A stretch of DNA of 64,000 nt from Polynucleobacter cosmopolitanus. Its GTDB lineage: Bacteria; Pseudomonadota; Gammaproteobacteria; Burkholderiales; Burkholderiaceae. The notes under the pieces are model-generated. The model was not told the origin of the DNA. It searched no databases and saw nothing but the letters and a program-made list of their open reading frames with translations. Where the stretch lies: contig NZ_NJGG01000001.1 of assembly GCF_002224225.1 (NCBI RefSeq), positions 372,001 to 436,000 of the forward strand, written 5' to 3'. A program made the position numbers and the translations under genes. Each line of letters starts with the position of its first letter. Within the stretch, counting starts at the first letter, position 1. Below, in pieces: positions 39,026 to 50,288 of the stretch.

Positions 39026-40641
39026 TGATGAGCAGCCACGCCATATTTGATTACATCGTTGTTGGTGCTGGTAGTGCCGGTTGTGTATTGGCTAATAGGC
39101 TTTCAGCAGATCCCCGATACAACGTGTTGCTGATTGATGCTGGCAGCAAGGATGATTATCTTTGGATTCACATACCAGTTGGTTATTTGTATTGCATTAA
39201 TAACCCTAAAACTGATTGGATGTTTAAAACTAAGTCTCAAGCAGGCCTCAACGATCGTACTCTCATCTATCCGCGCGGAAAAGTATTGGGCGGCTCCTCA
39301 TCTATTAACGGCATGATTTACATGCGTGGACAAGCCCAAGACTATGATCAGTGGGCTAGCGAAACTGGAGATTCATCTTGGTCCTGGGACAATGTGTTGC
39401 CCTACTTTAAAAAGATGGAAGACCATCACTCAGGGGCTTCCGAGTTTCATGGTGTCGGCGGTGAGTGGCGCGTAGATCGTCAGCGTCTCAAATGGAAAGT
39501 GCTGGATATTTTTAGGGGTGCTGCGGAGCAAGCAGGCATTCCCCCAATCAATGACTTTAATCGCGGAAACAATTTTGGTTCTTCCTATTTTGATGTATCT
39601 CAAAAAAATGGATGGCGCCTTAATGCTTCCCAGGCTTTCATTAAGCCCATCAGAAGTCGCAAGAACCTGACTGTTTTAACGGGCGCAAACATTGATCGTT
39701 TGGTGATCAATGGTTCACGTTGTGAGGGCATTTCTTTTTCATACGATGGGCAGGAGCAAATTGCGATAGCAGAAAAAGAAGTTCTTCTGTCAGCCGGTTC
39801 AATTGGTTCTGTACAAATTCTTGAGCGCTCAGGCGTTGGTGACGAAAAAAGATTGCAGTCTTTAAATATCCCAGTTGTGAAGCATTTACCTGGTGTTGGA
39901 GAAAATCTTCAGGACCATCTTCAAATCAGATTAGTATACAAAGTAAGCGGCTTAAAAACATTGAACATGTTGGCTTCGCGCTGGTGGGGCAAATTATTAA
40001 TTGGTCTTCAATATGTTTTAACCAGAAGCGGCCCCATGTCGATGGCGCCCTCTCAACTGGGAGCATTTGCTCATTCATCGGCTGCTCATGAGCGACCAAA
40101 CATTCAGTACCACGTTCAGCCCCTGTCCCTTGATAAGTTTGGTGATCCGCTTCACTCTTTTAATGCATTCACCGCGAGCGTTTGTAATTTACGACCAAGC
40201 TCTAGAGGAAGCGTTCATATAACTTCTAAAGAATTGAGTGAACCACCCGCCATCAATCCTAATTATTTGGCCTCTAGTGAAGATAAACAGGTTGCTCTTG
40301 ATGCGCTTCGCTTCACAAGAAATATCATGCAGCAAAAAGCATTTGATGATTTTGATGTGAAAGAGTTTCGCCCGGGCGCTTCATTTAATTCAGATGAAGA
40401 GTTGTTAAAACAAATTGGAGAAATTGCCACCACGATTTTCCATCCGGTGGGCACATGCAAAATGGGCAAGGCTGATGACCCTATGGCGGTCGTCGATTCT
40501 GAGTTGAAAGTATTTGGCTTGAGTGGATTGCGAGTTGTGGATGCCAGCGTTATGCCAACCATTACTTCTGGAAATACGGCAGCCCCGACCATGATGATTG
40601 CTCAAAAAATAGCCGACAAGATTTTGGCTGACAGCGACTAA
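39025..40641 (+). CDS. GMC-family FAD oxidoreductase (choline dehydrogenase-like)
   Basis: A 538-residue GMC flavoenzyme from ATG 39025. The FAD dinucleotide motif is 'FDYIVVGAGSAGCVLANRLS', GMC signature 1 is 'YPRGKVLGGSSSINGMIYMRG', and the C-terminal catalytic histidine is in 'IFHPVGTCKMG', with the closing 'SGNTAAPTMMIAQK'. The substrate is an alcohol, but choline, glucose-type or alkyl alcohol cannot be told apart here. No cytochrome or betaine aldehyde dehydrogenase gene is nearby. Starts and stops overlap the neighbours (TAATG on both sides). Confidence 0.93.
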   Translation: MMSSHAIFDYIVVGAGSAGCVLANRLSADPRYNVLLIDAGSKDDYLWIHIPVGYLYCINNPKTDWMFKTKSQAGLNDRTLIYPRGKVLGGSSSINGMIYMRGQAQDYDQWASETGDSSWSWDNVLPYFKKMEDHHSGASEFHGVGGEWRVDRQRLKWKVLDIFRGAAEQAGIPPINDFNRGNNFGSSYFDVSQKNGWRLNASQAFIKPIRSRKNLTVLTGANIDRLVINGSRCEGISFSYDGQEQIAIAEKEVLLSAGSIGSVQILERSGVGDEKRLQSLNIPVVKHLPGVGENLQDHLQIRLVYKVSGLKTLNMLASRWWGKLLIGLQYVLTRSGPMSMAPSQLGAFAHSSAAHERPNIQYHVQPLSLDKFGDPLHSFNAFTASVCNLRPSSRGSVHITSKELSEPPAINPNYLASSEDKQVALDALRFTRNIMQQKAFDDFDVKEFRPGASFNSDEELLKQIGEIATTIFHPVGTCKMGKADDPMAVVDSELKVFGLSGLRVVDASVMPTITSGNTAAPTMMIAQKIADKILADSD

Positions 40642-41435
40642 TGGAATTCGATCTTTTCCACTGGACAACACTATTGTTGTTTGTCGCCGCGTTCGGGGCT
40701 GGTTTTGTGGATTCTGTTGCTGGTGGCGGTGGCTTGATACAAGTCCCTGCTTTATTTGCCATCTACCCTAACGCAAATCCTGCAACTTTATTGGGTACAA
40801 ACAAGCTCGGCTCTATTGGCGGAACCCTAATTGCTGCCAAAAGATATCTAAAAGTCGTTAAATTACCTTATTTTATTATAATTCCGGCGATTGTCGCCGC
40901 ATTCATTGGTTCGTTTTCTGGCGCAGCAGTGGTTAAAAGCATGTCTGCCGATGTATTTCGAGTCTTGCTACCAATTATTTTGATTGCTTTGTTGGTTTAC
41001 ACCATCAAGCAACCTTCCATGGGCATGGCCCATGCTCCAGTGGTCGATGGAAGAAAAAAAATTGTGCATGCACTCCTCTTGGGCGGCACCATTGGTTTTT
41101 ATGATGGTTTCTTTGGGCCGGGAACTGGTAGCTTTTTGCTGATTGGCTTTATTCGAATATTTGGCTTTGATTTCTTGCATGCATCAGCCGCAACCAAGCT
41201 GGTGAATGTCACCACTAATTTTGCCGCTATCTTATTGTTTGCTTCATTTGGCCATATTGCTTGGCAAATTGGTTTTGCGATGATGGCCATGAACATTGCC
41301 GGCAGCATCTTTGGGTCCCATTACGCTCTGCGGCATGGAAACACCTTTATTAGAAAAGTATTTGTTGGGGTTGTTGCCGCACTGATTCTAAAGACGGTGT
41401 TTGATGCTTTGCGTTATTTTGAGGTGATTGCTTAG
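40641..41435 (+). CDS. TSUP (TauE/SafE) family sulfite/organosulfur exporter
   Basis: A 264-residue membrane protein with about eight hydrophobic helices in two repeats. Each half has the family turn: 'GFVDSVAGGGGLIQVPALF' and 'GFYDGFFGPGTGSFLLIGFIR'. TSUP proteins move sulfite, sulfoacetate or related anions; the substrate here is not known. The ATG overlaps the GMC stop. It is the last gene of the dnaN-gyrB-SET-DUF3717-GMC run; a parS site follows. Confidence 0.9.
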   Translation: MEFDLFHWTTLLLFVAAFGAGFVDSVAGGGGLIQVPALFAIYPNANPATLLGTNKLGSIGGTLIAAKRYLKVVKLPYFIIIPAIVAAFIGSFSGAAVVKSMSADVFRVLLPIILIALLVYTIKQPSMGMAHAPVVDGRKKIVHALLLGGTIGFYDGFFGPGTGSFLLIGFIRIFGFDFLHASAATKLVNVTTNFAAILLFASFGHIAWQIGFAMMAMNIAGSIFGSHYALRHGNTFIRKVFVGVVAALILKTVFDALRYFEVIA

Positions 41436-41456
41436 GAGTTTGTTGCTAGCTCAAAA

Positions 41457-41472
41457 AGTTTCACGTGAAACA
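41457..41472. promoter_or_regulatory. parS: parS centromere site 1
   Basis: AGTTTCACGTGAAACA matches the conserved 16-bp parS palindrome (TGTTTCACGTGAAACA) at 15 positions. It lies in the spacer before mnmG, 2.7 kb from parAB, and should nucleate ParB. Confidence 0.93.
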
Positions 41473-41545
41473 TTCATAATTTGCCCAAAATAATTGAGTG
41501 AAACAGGCGGGGGTGATATCATCGCCGCCCTAAGCAGGGTTTTTT

Positions 41546-43465
41546 ATGGACTTTTCAATTAAATATGATGTGATAGTGATTGGTGGTGGGCACGCTGGCT
41601 CAGAGGCAGCTTTAGCCTCAGCCAGAATGGGTTGCCGCACCCTGCTTTTGACTCACAGCATAGAGACTTTGGGGGCCATGAGCTGCAATCCTTCAATTGG
41701 CGGGATTGGCAAAGGCCACCTCGTCAAAGAGATCGATGCCCTTGGTGGCGCAATGGCTGAAGTCACTGACTTGGCTGGAATACAGTTCAGGATATTAAAT
41801 TCCAGTAAAGGCCCTGCTGTTAGAGCTACTCGAGCTCAGGCGGACCGCGCTCTTTACAAAACTGCCATGCGCAGTAAATTAGAAAACCAAGAAAACCTCA
41901 CCATTTTCCAGGCAGCAGTTGATGATTTGATTGTTCGTGACGATCAAGTCTGTGGCGCAACCACACAATTAGGTTTGAGCTTTTATGCTTCCCAGGTGGT
42001 TTTAACCGCAGGAACCTTTCTAGATGGAAAAATACACGTCGGTTTAGATAACCACTCCGGTGGTCGCGCTGGTGATCCCGCAGCGATAAGACTTTCCAGC
42101 AGATTAAAAGAATTGAAGCTTCCACAGGGGCGCCTAAAAACAGGAACACCACCAAGGATTGATGGGCGCACCATTAATTTCTCTGTCATGCAGGAGCAGC
42201 CTGGCGATTTAGACCCTTTGCCAGTCTTTTCTTATTTGGGGCGACCAGAGTTCCATCCTAAGCAACTCCCCTGCTGGATCAGCCATACCAATGAAAAAAC
42301 CCACGATATTATTCGTGGAGGTCTTGATCGCTCACCAATGTATACCGGCGTGATTGAGGGTGTTGGTCCAAGGTACTGCCCTTCCATAGAAGACAAGATA
42401 CATCGGTTTGCTGGCAAGGACAGCCACCAAATATTCTTAGAGCCCGAGGGCTTAACTACCCACGAGTTTTATCCAAATGGCATATCAACCAGCCTTCCCT
42501 TTGATGTTCAGTGGAGTTTGGTGAGAAGTATTCGTGGTCTTGAGAATGCCATGATTGTGCGCCCCGGCTATGCCATTGAATATGACTACTATGACCCAAG
42601 AGGCCTAAAGCCAAGCCTGGAAACCAAAGCAATCAAGGGCCTGTTCTTCGCCGGCCAAATCAATGGTACAACCGGTTATGAAGAGGCTGCCGCACAGGGT
42701 CTATTGGCTGGCATCAATGCTGGATTAAGCGCCAAAGGCAAGGATGCGTGGTATCCAAGGCGTGATCAGGCCTATTTGGGCGTTTTGGTGGACGATTTGA
42801 TTACCAAGGGAGTTCAAGAGCCCTATCGGATGTTCACAAGCCGAGCTGAATATCGTTTAAGCCTCAGAGAAGACAATGCAGATGCCAGGTTAACTGAGCA
42901 AGGTCGTGAACTAGGGCTGGTCGATGATCGTCGCTGGGAGTTCTTCTGTAAAAAGCAAGAGGCTGTTTCACGTGAAACACAGCGACTTAAGTCAACTTGG
43001 GTGAGTCCAAAGCTGATCAATGCAGCGGAGTCAGAGTTTTTACTTGGTCAGGTCATTGCCCATGAATACAGTTTGGCCGAGTTATTAAAGCGACCAGGGA
43101 TCACCTACGAAAATCTCACAACCTCATTTGATGGCCGGTGGTCAGCTGAACCGCTCGACCAAGACGTTGTTTTAAGGGATCAAATTGCCGAGCAGGTTGA
43201 GATTGCTATTAAATACCAGGGCTATATCGATAGACAGGCCGCGGAAATTGCTCGTCATGCCTATCATGAAGAAATGACCTTGCCCCCAGACATCAATTAT
43301 TCAAAGGTTTTGGGCTTGTCGATGGAGGTTCAGCAGAAGCTCAGCCTTCATAAGCCTAACACCCTGGGTCAGGCTTCAAGAGTTTCTGGTGTTACACCCG
43401 CTGCCATATCTTTGCTTTTGATCCATTTAAAAAAGGGTTTGGGCCGACGCCCCAGCGCTGATTGA
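41546..43465 (+). CDS. mnmG: tRNA uridine-5-carboxymethylaminomethyl modification enzyme MnmG
   Basis: A 639-residue FAD protein that partners MnmE in wobble uridine modification. Seen: '[21 protein letters not shown]' (FAD), '[24 protein letters not shown]', '[11 protein letters not shown]', '[16 protein letters not shown]' and '[19 protein letters not shown]', all GidA hallmarks. The C-terminal '[17 protein letters not shown]' is the usual end. A perfect parS is embedded in the gene. The stop overlaps the rsmG start. Confidence 0.98.
   Translation: MDFSIKYDVIVIGGGHAGSEAALASARMGCRTLLLTHSIETLGAMSCNPSIGGIGKGHLVKEIDALGGAMAEVTDLAGIQFRILNSSKGPAVRATRAQADRALYKTAMRSKLENQENLTIFQAAVDDLIVRDDQVCGATTQLGLSFYASQVVLTAGTFLDGKIHVGLDNHSGGRAGDPAAIRLSSRLKELKLPQGRLKTGTPPRIDGRTINFSVMQEQPGDLDPLPVFSYLGRPEFHPKQLPCWISHTNEKTHDIIRGGLDRSPMYTGVIEGVGPRYCPSIEDKIHRFAGKDSHQIFLEPEGLTTHEFYPNGISTSLPFDVQWSLVRSIRGLENAMIVRPGYAIEYDYYDPRGLKPSLETKAIKGLFFAGQINGTTGYEEAAAQGLLAGINAGLSAKGKDAWYPRRDQAYLGVLVDDLITKGVQEPYRMFTSRAEYRLSLREDNADARLTEQGRELGLVDDRRWEFFCKKQEAVSRETQRLKSTWVSPKLINAAESEFLLGQVIAHEYSLAELLKRPGITYENLTTSFDGRWSAEPLDQDVVLRDQIAEQVEIAIKYQGYIDRQAAEIARHAYHEEMTLPPDINYSKVLGLSMEVQQKLSLHKPNTLGQASRVSGVTPAAISLLLIHLKKGLGRRPSAD
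42964..42979. promoter_or_regulatory. parS: parS centromere site 2, inside mnmG
   Basis: TGTTTCACGTGAAACA, a perfect 16-bp parS palindrome, lies within the mnmG coding sequence (encoding 'VSRET') 1.2 kb before parA. It is the stronger of the two sites. Confidence 0.96.
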
Positions 43466-44160
43466 TGGAAAAAGATTCACAACAAGCTCTGCTTAATCAA
43501 TTAAGCGATGGTGTCAGGGGTCTTAATTTAGAACTCTCTGAAGAGACCATTCAGCGCTTGTTGGACTATTTGATCGAATTTCAGCGGTGGAATAAAACCC
43601 ATAACTTATCCTCAATTCATGACTTAAATCAGTCAGTTACCTTGCACCTGCTTGATTCTTTGGCGGTTCTTCCTTACTTAGATAGTTACATTGAGAAATT
43701 ACCAAAATCCGACGAGGCTTTTACTCTGGCAGACCTTGGGTCTGGCGGCGGCCTTCCCGGAATTCCTTTGGCGATCTGCCGCCCTGAATGGAAACTTCAT
43801 TTGATGGAGGCGGTTCAGAAAAAGGCCGTATTTTTACAGCACATCGTGACCAAGTTTCATTTAGATAATGTAAAAGTCCATGGCGCACGAATTGAAGACA
43901 CTGCCCCAGTCCTGGCGTCATCTATAACATGTTGTATTTCAAGGGCTTTTTCAGATTTCGGCAAATTCATAGCGTTGTCTGAGCCAATGCTTAAAACGGG
44001 CGGCTTATTGTGGGCAATGAAAGCCCGAGCCCTCGATGAAGACCTAAAAACGATCCCGAGCACCTGGAAGATTCAAAGCGATTATTTGTATAGCGTTCCA
44101 GGGCTTGATGCTGAAAGACGGCTTTACGAGCTGGGCCGCGTGAGAGAATTCAAGGCTTAA
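43465..44160 (+). CDS. rsmG: 16S rRNA (guanine-527-N7)-methyltransferase RsmG
   Basis: A 231-residue SAM-dependent methyltransferase. The N-terminal 'FQRWNKTHNLSSIHDLNQSVTLHLLDSL' and the SAM loop 'LADLGSGGGLPGIPLAI' are diagnostic, as is 'ISRAFSDFGKFI'. The ATG at 43465 shares its first base with the mnmG stop; an in-frame TTG just before is less likely. It is the second gene of mnmG-rsmG-parA-parB. Confidence 0.97.
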   Translation: MEKDSQQALLNQLSDGVRGLNLELSEETIQRLLDYLIEFQRWNKTHNLSSIHDLNQSVTLHLLDSLAVLPYLDSYIEKLPKSDEAFTLADLGSGGGLPGIPLAICRPEWKLHLMEAVQKKAVFLQHIVTKFHLDNVKVHGARIEDTAPVLASSITCCISRAFSDFGKFIALSEPMLKTGGLLWAMKARALDEDLKTIPSTWKIQSDYLYSVPGLDAERRLYELGRVREFKA

Positions 44161-44176
44161 TTAAAAGAAGACATAT

Positions 44177-44947
44177 ATGGCAAAAATATTTTGCGTAGCA
44201 AACCAAAAAGGTGGCGTTGGTAAAACCACCACCACCGTTAATTTGGCAGCAAGCTTAGCAGCACAAAAGCAACGAGTTTTGGTCGTTGACCTTGACCCGC
44301 AAGGCAATGCCAGCATGGGTTCGGGCATCGATAAGATGGGTTTGCAGCAAAGTGTTTATCACGTCTTAATTGGCATGTCTGATGTGTTAACTGCCAGAGT
44401 TAAATCGGAAACCGGTGGGTATGATGTTCTTCCAGCAAATCGAGAGCTCGCTGGCGCTGAAGTTGAGCTGGTTGAGTTCGATGAGCGTGAAGAAAGGCTT
44501 AAAAATGCCCTGGCTCCAGTTCTTAATGAATATGACTTTATCTTGATCGACTGCCCCCCTGCACTTTCACTATTAACCTTGAATGGTCTTTGTGCCGCCA
44601 ATGGTGTGATTGTGCCGATGCAATGCGAGTACTTCGCTCTGGAGGGCTTATCAGATCTAGTCAACACCATCAAACAAGTGCACGCCAATCTCAATCCAAA
44701 CTTAACCATCATCGGTTTGTTGCGCGTCATGTTTGACCCAAGAACAACTTTGCAGCAGCAGGTTTCAGATCAATTAATGGAGCACTTTGGAGATAAGGTT
44801 TTTAACACCATCATTCCAAGGAATGTTCGCTTGGCTGAAGCACCATCTTATGGCATGCCTGGCGTGACATTTGATAAAGCCTCGCGTGGTGCACAAGCTT
44901 ATATGCAATTCGGTGCAGAGATGATTCAGCGCATAAAAACAATGTAA
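44177..44947 (+). CDS. parA: Chromosome partitioning ATPase ParA (Soj)
   Basis: A 256-residue Walker-type ATPase. The deviant Walker A 'NQKGGVGKTTTTVNLAASL' includes the signature lysine; 'VDLDPQGNASMGSG' and 'ILIDCPPALSLLTLN' form the A' and B motifs. It is chromosomal in type (short, no N-terminal HTH). It lies next to parB and near two parS sites close to the origin. Confidence 0.97.
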   Translation: MAKIFCVANQKGGVGKTTTTVNLAASLAAQKQRVLVVDLDPQGNASMGSGIDKMGLQQSVYHVLIGMSDVLTARVKSETGGYDVLPANRELAGAEVELVEFDEREERLKNALAPVLNEYDFILIDCPPALSLLTLNGLCAANGVIVPMQCEYFALEGLSDLVNTIKQVHANLNPNLTIIGLLRVMFDPRTTLQQQVSDQLMEHFGDKVFNTIIPRNVRLAEAPSYGMPGVTFDKASRGAQAYMQFGAEMIQRIKTM

Positions 44948-44963
44948 TGGATAAGAAAAGAAT

Positions 44964-45833
44964 ATGACAACAATCAAAAAAAAGGGTTTGGGGCGCGGCC
45001 TAGAAGCCCTCTTGGGCGCCAACGATAAAGCCAGCAGCAATGCGGGCGGTGTGGCAATGCTTCAAATCAGTCAATTACAGGCTGGCAAGTATCAGCCACG
45101 TAAAAATATGGTGGATGCATCATTACAGGAATTATCTGAAAGCATCAAAGAGCAAGGCATCATGCAGCCTTTGCTGGTAAGAAGCGTTGCATCAGGTAAG
45201 TACGAAATCATTGCCGGAGAGCGTCGTTTTCGCGCAGCCACTATGGCGGGCCTTAAGGAAGTTCCCGTATTAATCAAGCAGGCAAACGATCAAGCCACTG
45301 CAGCCATGGCCTTGATTGAAAACATGCAACGAGAAGATTTGAATGCCTTGGAAGAGGCCAACGGTCTTGCCCGACTGATTGAAGAGTTTGGATACACACA
45401 CGACAAGGCGGCTCAGGCTGTCGGAAAGTCGCGCAGCGCGGTTTCAAACTTATTGAGATTAATCCAATTGGCAAAGCCTGTTCAGCTGATGCTTGCCAAG
45501 GGTGAGCTAGACATGGGTCATGCCCGCGCCCTTTTGCCCCTTGATGCGGCTGCACAGGTAAGCCTTGCCCAAAAAATCGTGATTCAAAAGCTTTCAGTGC
45601 GCGAAGCCGAGCAAATGGCAACCAAACTGGTTTTGAATAAAACCCAAGTTGGCAGCACCAAAAAGGCCAAAATCAAGTCTGACCCAGACTTAAGACAGCT
45701 TCAAGAGAGGTTATCCGACCAGCTAAACCTAGCAGTTGAAATCAAGCAAAAAAGGCGCGGCGGTGAAATCAGCATTAAATTCAGCCAATTTGATGAATTG
45801 GACGGGTTTTTGAAGCGTCTCGGTATCGAGTAA
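44964..45833 (+). CDS. parB: Chromosome partitioning protein ParB (Spo0J)
   Basis: A 289-residue CTPase/DNA-binding protein. The N-terminus 'KKGLGRGLEALLG' is the ParA-stimulating motif; 'GIMQPLLVRSV' and 'GERRFRAATMAGL' belong to the CTP-binding domain, 'ENMQREDLNALEEA' to box II, and the HTH is near 'DKAAQAVGKSRSAVSNLLRLI'. A C-terminal dimerisation region follows a Lys-rich linker. It follows parA by 16 bases. Confidence 0.97.
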   Translation: MTTIKKKGLGRGLEALLGANDKASSNAGGVAMLQISQLQAGKYQPRKNMVDASLQELSESIKEQGIMQPLLVRSVASGKYEIIAGERRFRAATMAGLKEVPVLIKQANDQATAAMALIENMQREDLNALEEANGLARLIEEFGYTHDKAAQAVGKSRSAVSNLLRLIQLAKPVQLMLAKGELDMGHARALLPLDAAAQVSLAQKIVIQKLSVREAEQMATKLVLNKTQVGSTKKAKIKSDPDLRQLQERLSDQLNLAVEIKQKRRGGEISIKFSQFDELDGFLKRLGIE

Positions 45834-45846
45834 GTGTGAATTTTTT

Positions 45847-46422
45847 ATGAATTGCATTGACCCAAAGCCCTCAGATTCTGTAAAATCTCGTGGCTTTGTA
45901 CCTGGAGTTGTGCATAAAGCTGAAATTGATAAAAATGCTATTTGGAGCAATGAGTTGGCTGATTCTGAGGAATTATCTAAACCGTTGACAAGGGCTGAAC
46001 TGGAAGTAATTTTGGGTTCAGAGGCGCTCAAGCCAAGCAAATTTTCGGTTAAGCGTTTATTTGTACTTCAGGCACTGGTAACGTTGATCTCCTGCTTTGC
46101 TTGGGCTTGGTCAGTAAAGGGTAAGCCGTTTGGCTTAGACTCTTCTGCCATATCCTCATTGCTTGGTGGTCTTATAGCAATCATCCCCGCGGGGTTGTTT
46201 GCTTTAAGAGCAAAGTTACTGGCAACAAAAGCGTTTGGATTAAATGTTGCAAGGCCTTCAATAGTTGGTCTTGTAACTGGGGAGTTAATAAAAATCATTG
46301 CAACAGTTGCAATGTTTTTTTTGGTAATAGTTTTTTATCCAGAATTGGATTGGTTACCGTTGTTGTTGACTTATGTGCTGGCGCTAAAGTGTTATTGGTT
46401 GGTCTGGATACTAAGAAAATAA
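45847..46422 (+). CDS. atpI: ATP synthase subunit I (AtpI)
   Basis: A 191-residue membrane protein at the head of the atp operon. The N-terminal 75 residues are hydrophilic; four hydrophobic segments follow (about 78-97, 103-120, 140-158, 162-188), as expected for AtpI, which helps assemble the c-ring. Sequence conservation in this family is weak, so the call leans on position and topology. It lies 13 bases after parB. Confidence 0.85.
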   Translation: MNCIDPKPSDSVKSRGFVPGVVHKAEIDKNAIWSNELADSEELSKPLTRAELEVILGSEALKPSKFSVKRLFVLQALVTLISCFAWAWSVKGKPFGLDSSAISSLLGGLIAIIPAGLFALRAKLLATKAFGLNVARPSIVGLVTGELIKIIATVAMFFLVIVFYPELDWLPLLLTYVLALKCYWLVWILRK

Positions 46423-46448
46423 TGACATACAAGGATAGAGGAAAGTAA

Positions 46449-47621
<1,173 letters not shown>

Positions 47622-47693
47622 TAGGCGTAGTTATTGACGGGCGCAATTTGAGCGCTCGTGGATATTTGTCATTGTGACCGAAAGGAACTAAAC

Positions 47694-48164
47694 GTGAACC
47701 TAAACGCGACGCTATTCGCGCAGATGGTCGTCTTCTTTATTTTGTGGTGGGTCGTAGCCAAATTTGTTTGGCCACCATTGGTAAAGGCATTAGACGAGCG
47801 AGCCACAAAAGTGGCTGATGGTTTGGCTGCCGCTGAGCGCGGTAAGGCTGATCTTGAGTCTGCAAAAAAACGTGCTGAACAAGCATTGTCAGAAGCTCGC
47901 AATGAAGGCACTCAGCGTATTGCTGATGCTGAAAAGCGCGCACAACTATCAGCTGAAGAAATTAAAGCAAATGCTCAAGCAGAAGCTGCTCGCATCATTG
48001 CTCAAGCCAAAGCCGAAGCCGATCAACAGGTAACGCGTGCAAGAGATGCCTTGCGCACAGAAGTAGCTGCATTGGCAGTGAAAGGTGCAGAGCAAATTTT
48101 GCGTCGTGAAGTTGATGCAAAAGCACACGCTGGTTTATTAGATCAGCTTAAGGCAGAGCTTTAA
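47694..48164 (+). CDS. atpF: ATP synthase Fo subunit b
   Basis: A 156-residue peripheral-stalk subunit. It starts at GTG 47694 with an AAAGGAA site, giving '[29 protein letters not shown]', the standard opening; a longer frame to 47658 runs through the ribosome site. One N-terminal membrane helix is followed by a long charged coiled coil with many Ala, Glu, Lys and Arg. It ends one base before atpH. Confidence 0.96.
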   Translation: MNLNATLFAQMVVFFILWWVVAKFVWPPLVKALDERATKVADGLAAAERGKADLESAKKRAEQALSEARNEGTQRIADAEKRAQLSAEEIKANAQAEAARIIAQAKAEADQQVTRARDALRTEVAALAVKGAEQILRREVDAKAHAGLLDQLKAEL

Positions 48165-48165
48165 T

Positions 48166-48702
48166 ATGGCAGACTTAGCTACTATTGCCCGCCCTTATGC
48201 TGAGGCTCTTTTTAGAAGTGCAAAGCCTGCAGATTTATCTGCTTGGGCAGAGCAGCTAGAAGAGTTGGCACAAATTGCTAGTAACCCTGAATTGTTAGCA
48301 GTGGCCAATAATCCAAAGTTAGCTACAGCAGAGTTGCTACAAATTTTATTGAGTGGTGTTAAAACAAAGCCAGCAGACGTTGTAAAGAATTTTGTGGAAG
48401 TATTAACGCAAAATCATCGTCTACAGGCATTGCCAGAAATTTCTGCTCAATTTACAACTTTGAAAAATGCTCAAGAAGGTGCTGCAGAAGTTTTGATCAC
48501 AAGCGCGTTCCCGCTGCAAGGCGAAGAATTAAAAAGTTTGTTATCAACATTGAAGAAGCGCTTTGGTGGAAGAGAGCTACGTCCTACAGTAAATGTAGAC
48601 CCAGAATTGATTGGCGGAGTGTGCGTACAAGTAGGTGATGAGGTGTTAGACACTTCAGTTAAAGCCCGCTTGATATCGATGCAAACCGCTCTTAGCGCAT
48701 AA
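48166..48702 (+). CDS. atpH: ATP synthase F1 subunit delta
   Basis: A 178-residue stator subunit joining F1 to the b dimer. Seen: 'ARPYAEALFRSA' at the N-terminus and 'LIGGVCVQVGDEVLDTSVKARL' near the C-terminus, both family signatures. It lies between atpF and atpA in the standard order. Confidence 0.97.
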   Translation: MADLATIARPYAEALFRSAKPADLSAWAEQLEELAQIASNPELLAVANNPKLATAELLQILLSGVKTKPADVVKNFVEVLTQNHRLQALPEISAQFTTLKNAQEGAAEVLITSAFPLQGEELKSLLSTLKKRFGGRELRPTVNVDPELIGGVCVQVGDEVLDTSVKARLISMQTALSA

Positions 48703-48728
48703 CCGAATAAGATCCCAGGAGTAAGCAA

Positions 48729-50270
48729 ATGCAACTCAACCCATCAGAGATCAGTGAACTGATCAAGAGCCGAATCAGCGGTGTAGGCGTTGGCGCCGAA
48801 GTCCGTAATCAAGGCACAGTAATTTCAGTAACAGACGGTATTTGTCGTGTTCATGGCTTGTCAGGCGTGATGCAGGGTGAAATGCTTGAATTCCCAAACA
48901 ACACACTTGGTCTTGCGCTTAACTTAGAGCGTGATTCAGTTGGTGCTGTTATTTTGGGTGAATATGAGCACATCAGTGAAGGCGACCCAGTTAAATGTAC
49001 CGGTCGTATTCTTGAAGTTCCAGTAGGTCCAGAATTATTGGGTCGTGTTGTTAATGCTTTGGGTCAGCCGATTGATGGCAAGGGTTCAATCAATGCAAAA
49101 ATGACAGACTTTATTGAGAAGGTTGCTCCTGGCGTTATTGATCGTCAGTCAGTTAGCCAGCCTCTTCAAACAGGTTTGAAATCAATTGATGCGATGGTAC
49201 CAATTGGCCGTGGTCAGCGTGAGTTGATCATTGGTGACCGTCAAACTGGTAAAACAGCTGTTGCTGTGGATGCCATCATCAACCAAAAAGGTAAAGGCAT
49301 TCGTTGCGTATACGTGGCGATTGGCCAAAAAGCCTCTACGATTGCAAACGTATTGCGTAAGCTAGAAGAGCAGGGCGCGATGGAGTACACAGTGATTGTT
49401 GCTGCAACTGCATCTGACTCTGCAGCGATGCAGTACTTGTCAGCATATGCTGGCTGCACAATGGGTGAGTATTTCCGTGATCGCGGTGAAGATGCATTGA
49501 TTGTTTACGATGACTTAACCAAGCAAGCGGTTGCTTATCGTCAAGTATCACTATTATTGCGTCGTCCACCAGGTCGTGAAGCTTATCCTGGCGACGTATT
49601 CTATTTGCACTCACGTTTGCTTGAGCGCGCTGCTCGCGTTAACGAAGTGTATGTTGAGAAATTCACAAATGGTGCAGTTAAAGGTAAGACAGGTTCATTG
49701 ACCTCATTGCCGATCATTGAAACTCAAGCGGGTGACGTTTCTGCTTTCGTTCCAACCAACGTGATTTCTATTACTGACGGCCAAATCTTCTTGGAAACAG
49801 ACTTGTTTAACGCAGGCGTTCGTCCAGCGATTAACGCGGGTATTTCTGTTTCACGTGTGGGTGGTGCAGCTCAGACTAAAGTCATTAAGAAATTATCTGG
49901 CGGTATCCGTACAGACTTAGCGCAGTACCGTGAATTGGCAGCGTTTGCTCAGTTCGCTTCTGATTTGGACGAAGCAACACGCAAGCAGTTGGAGCGCGGT
50001 CGTCGTGTTACAGAATTGCTCAAGCAACCACAATATCAGCCTCAACAAGTTTGGCAGTTAGCATCTTCATTGTATGCAGCCAACAACGGCTTCTTGGATG
50101 ACTTGGATGTGAAACATGTTTTGGCCTTCGAAAAAGGTTTGCATGATCATCTAAAGAGTAAGTTTGCTGATTTGATCGGCCGTATTGAAGACACTAAGGA
50201 TCTCTCGAAAGAAGACGAAGCTGCATTGCGCGCTGCGATCGAGGACTTTAAACGTTCGGCTTCTTTCTAA
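48729..50270 (+). CDS. atpA: ATP synthase F1 subunit alpha
   Basis: A 513-residue non-catalytic nucleotide-binding subunit. The P-loop is '[13 protein letters not shown]', and '[14 protein letters not shown]' and '[17 protein letters not shown]' (alpha signature, with the conserved arginine) are present. Length is normal. Confidence 0.98.
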   Translation: MQLNPSEISELIKSRISGVGVGAEVRNQGTVISVTDGICRVHGLSGVMQGEMLEFPNNTLGLALNLERDSVGAVILGEYEHISEGDPVKCTGRILEVPVGPELLGRVVNALGQPIDGKGSINAKMTDFIEKVAPGVIDRQSVSQPLQTGLKSIDAMVPIGRGQRELIIGDRQTGKTAVAVDAIINQKGKGIRCVYVAIGQKASTIANVLRKLEEQGAMEYTVIVAATASDSAAMQYLSAYAGCTMGEYFRDRGEDALIVYDDLTKQAVAYRQVSLLLRRPPGREAYPGDVFYLHSRLLERAARVNEVYVEKFTNGAVKGKTGSLTSLPIIETQAGDVSAFVPTNVISITDGQIFLETDLFNAGVRPAINAGISVSRVGGAAQTKVIKKLSGGIRTDLAQYRELAAFAQFASDLDEATRKQLERGRRVTELLKQPQYQPQQVWQLASSLYAANNGFLDDLDVKHVLAFEKGLHDHLKSKFADLIGRIEDTKDLSKEDEAALRAAIEDFKRSASF

Positions 50271-50288
50271 GAAGTAAGGAGAGCCGAT

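Noticed and set aside
44359-44730. 123-codon minus-strand open frame
   Set aside because: Antisense shadow of parA; the strong parA motifs account for the sequence.
49847-49862. parS-like sequence in atpA
   Set aside because: Only the first 11 of 16 bases match (TGTTTCACGTG); the other half-site is missing, so chance in coding sequence is likely.
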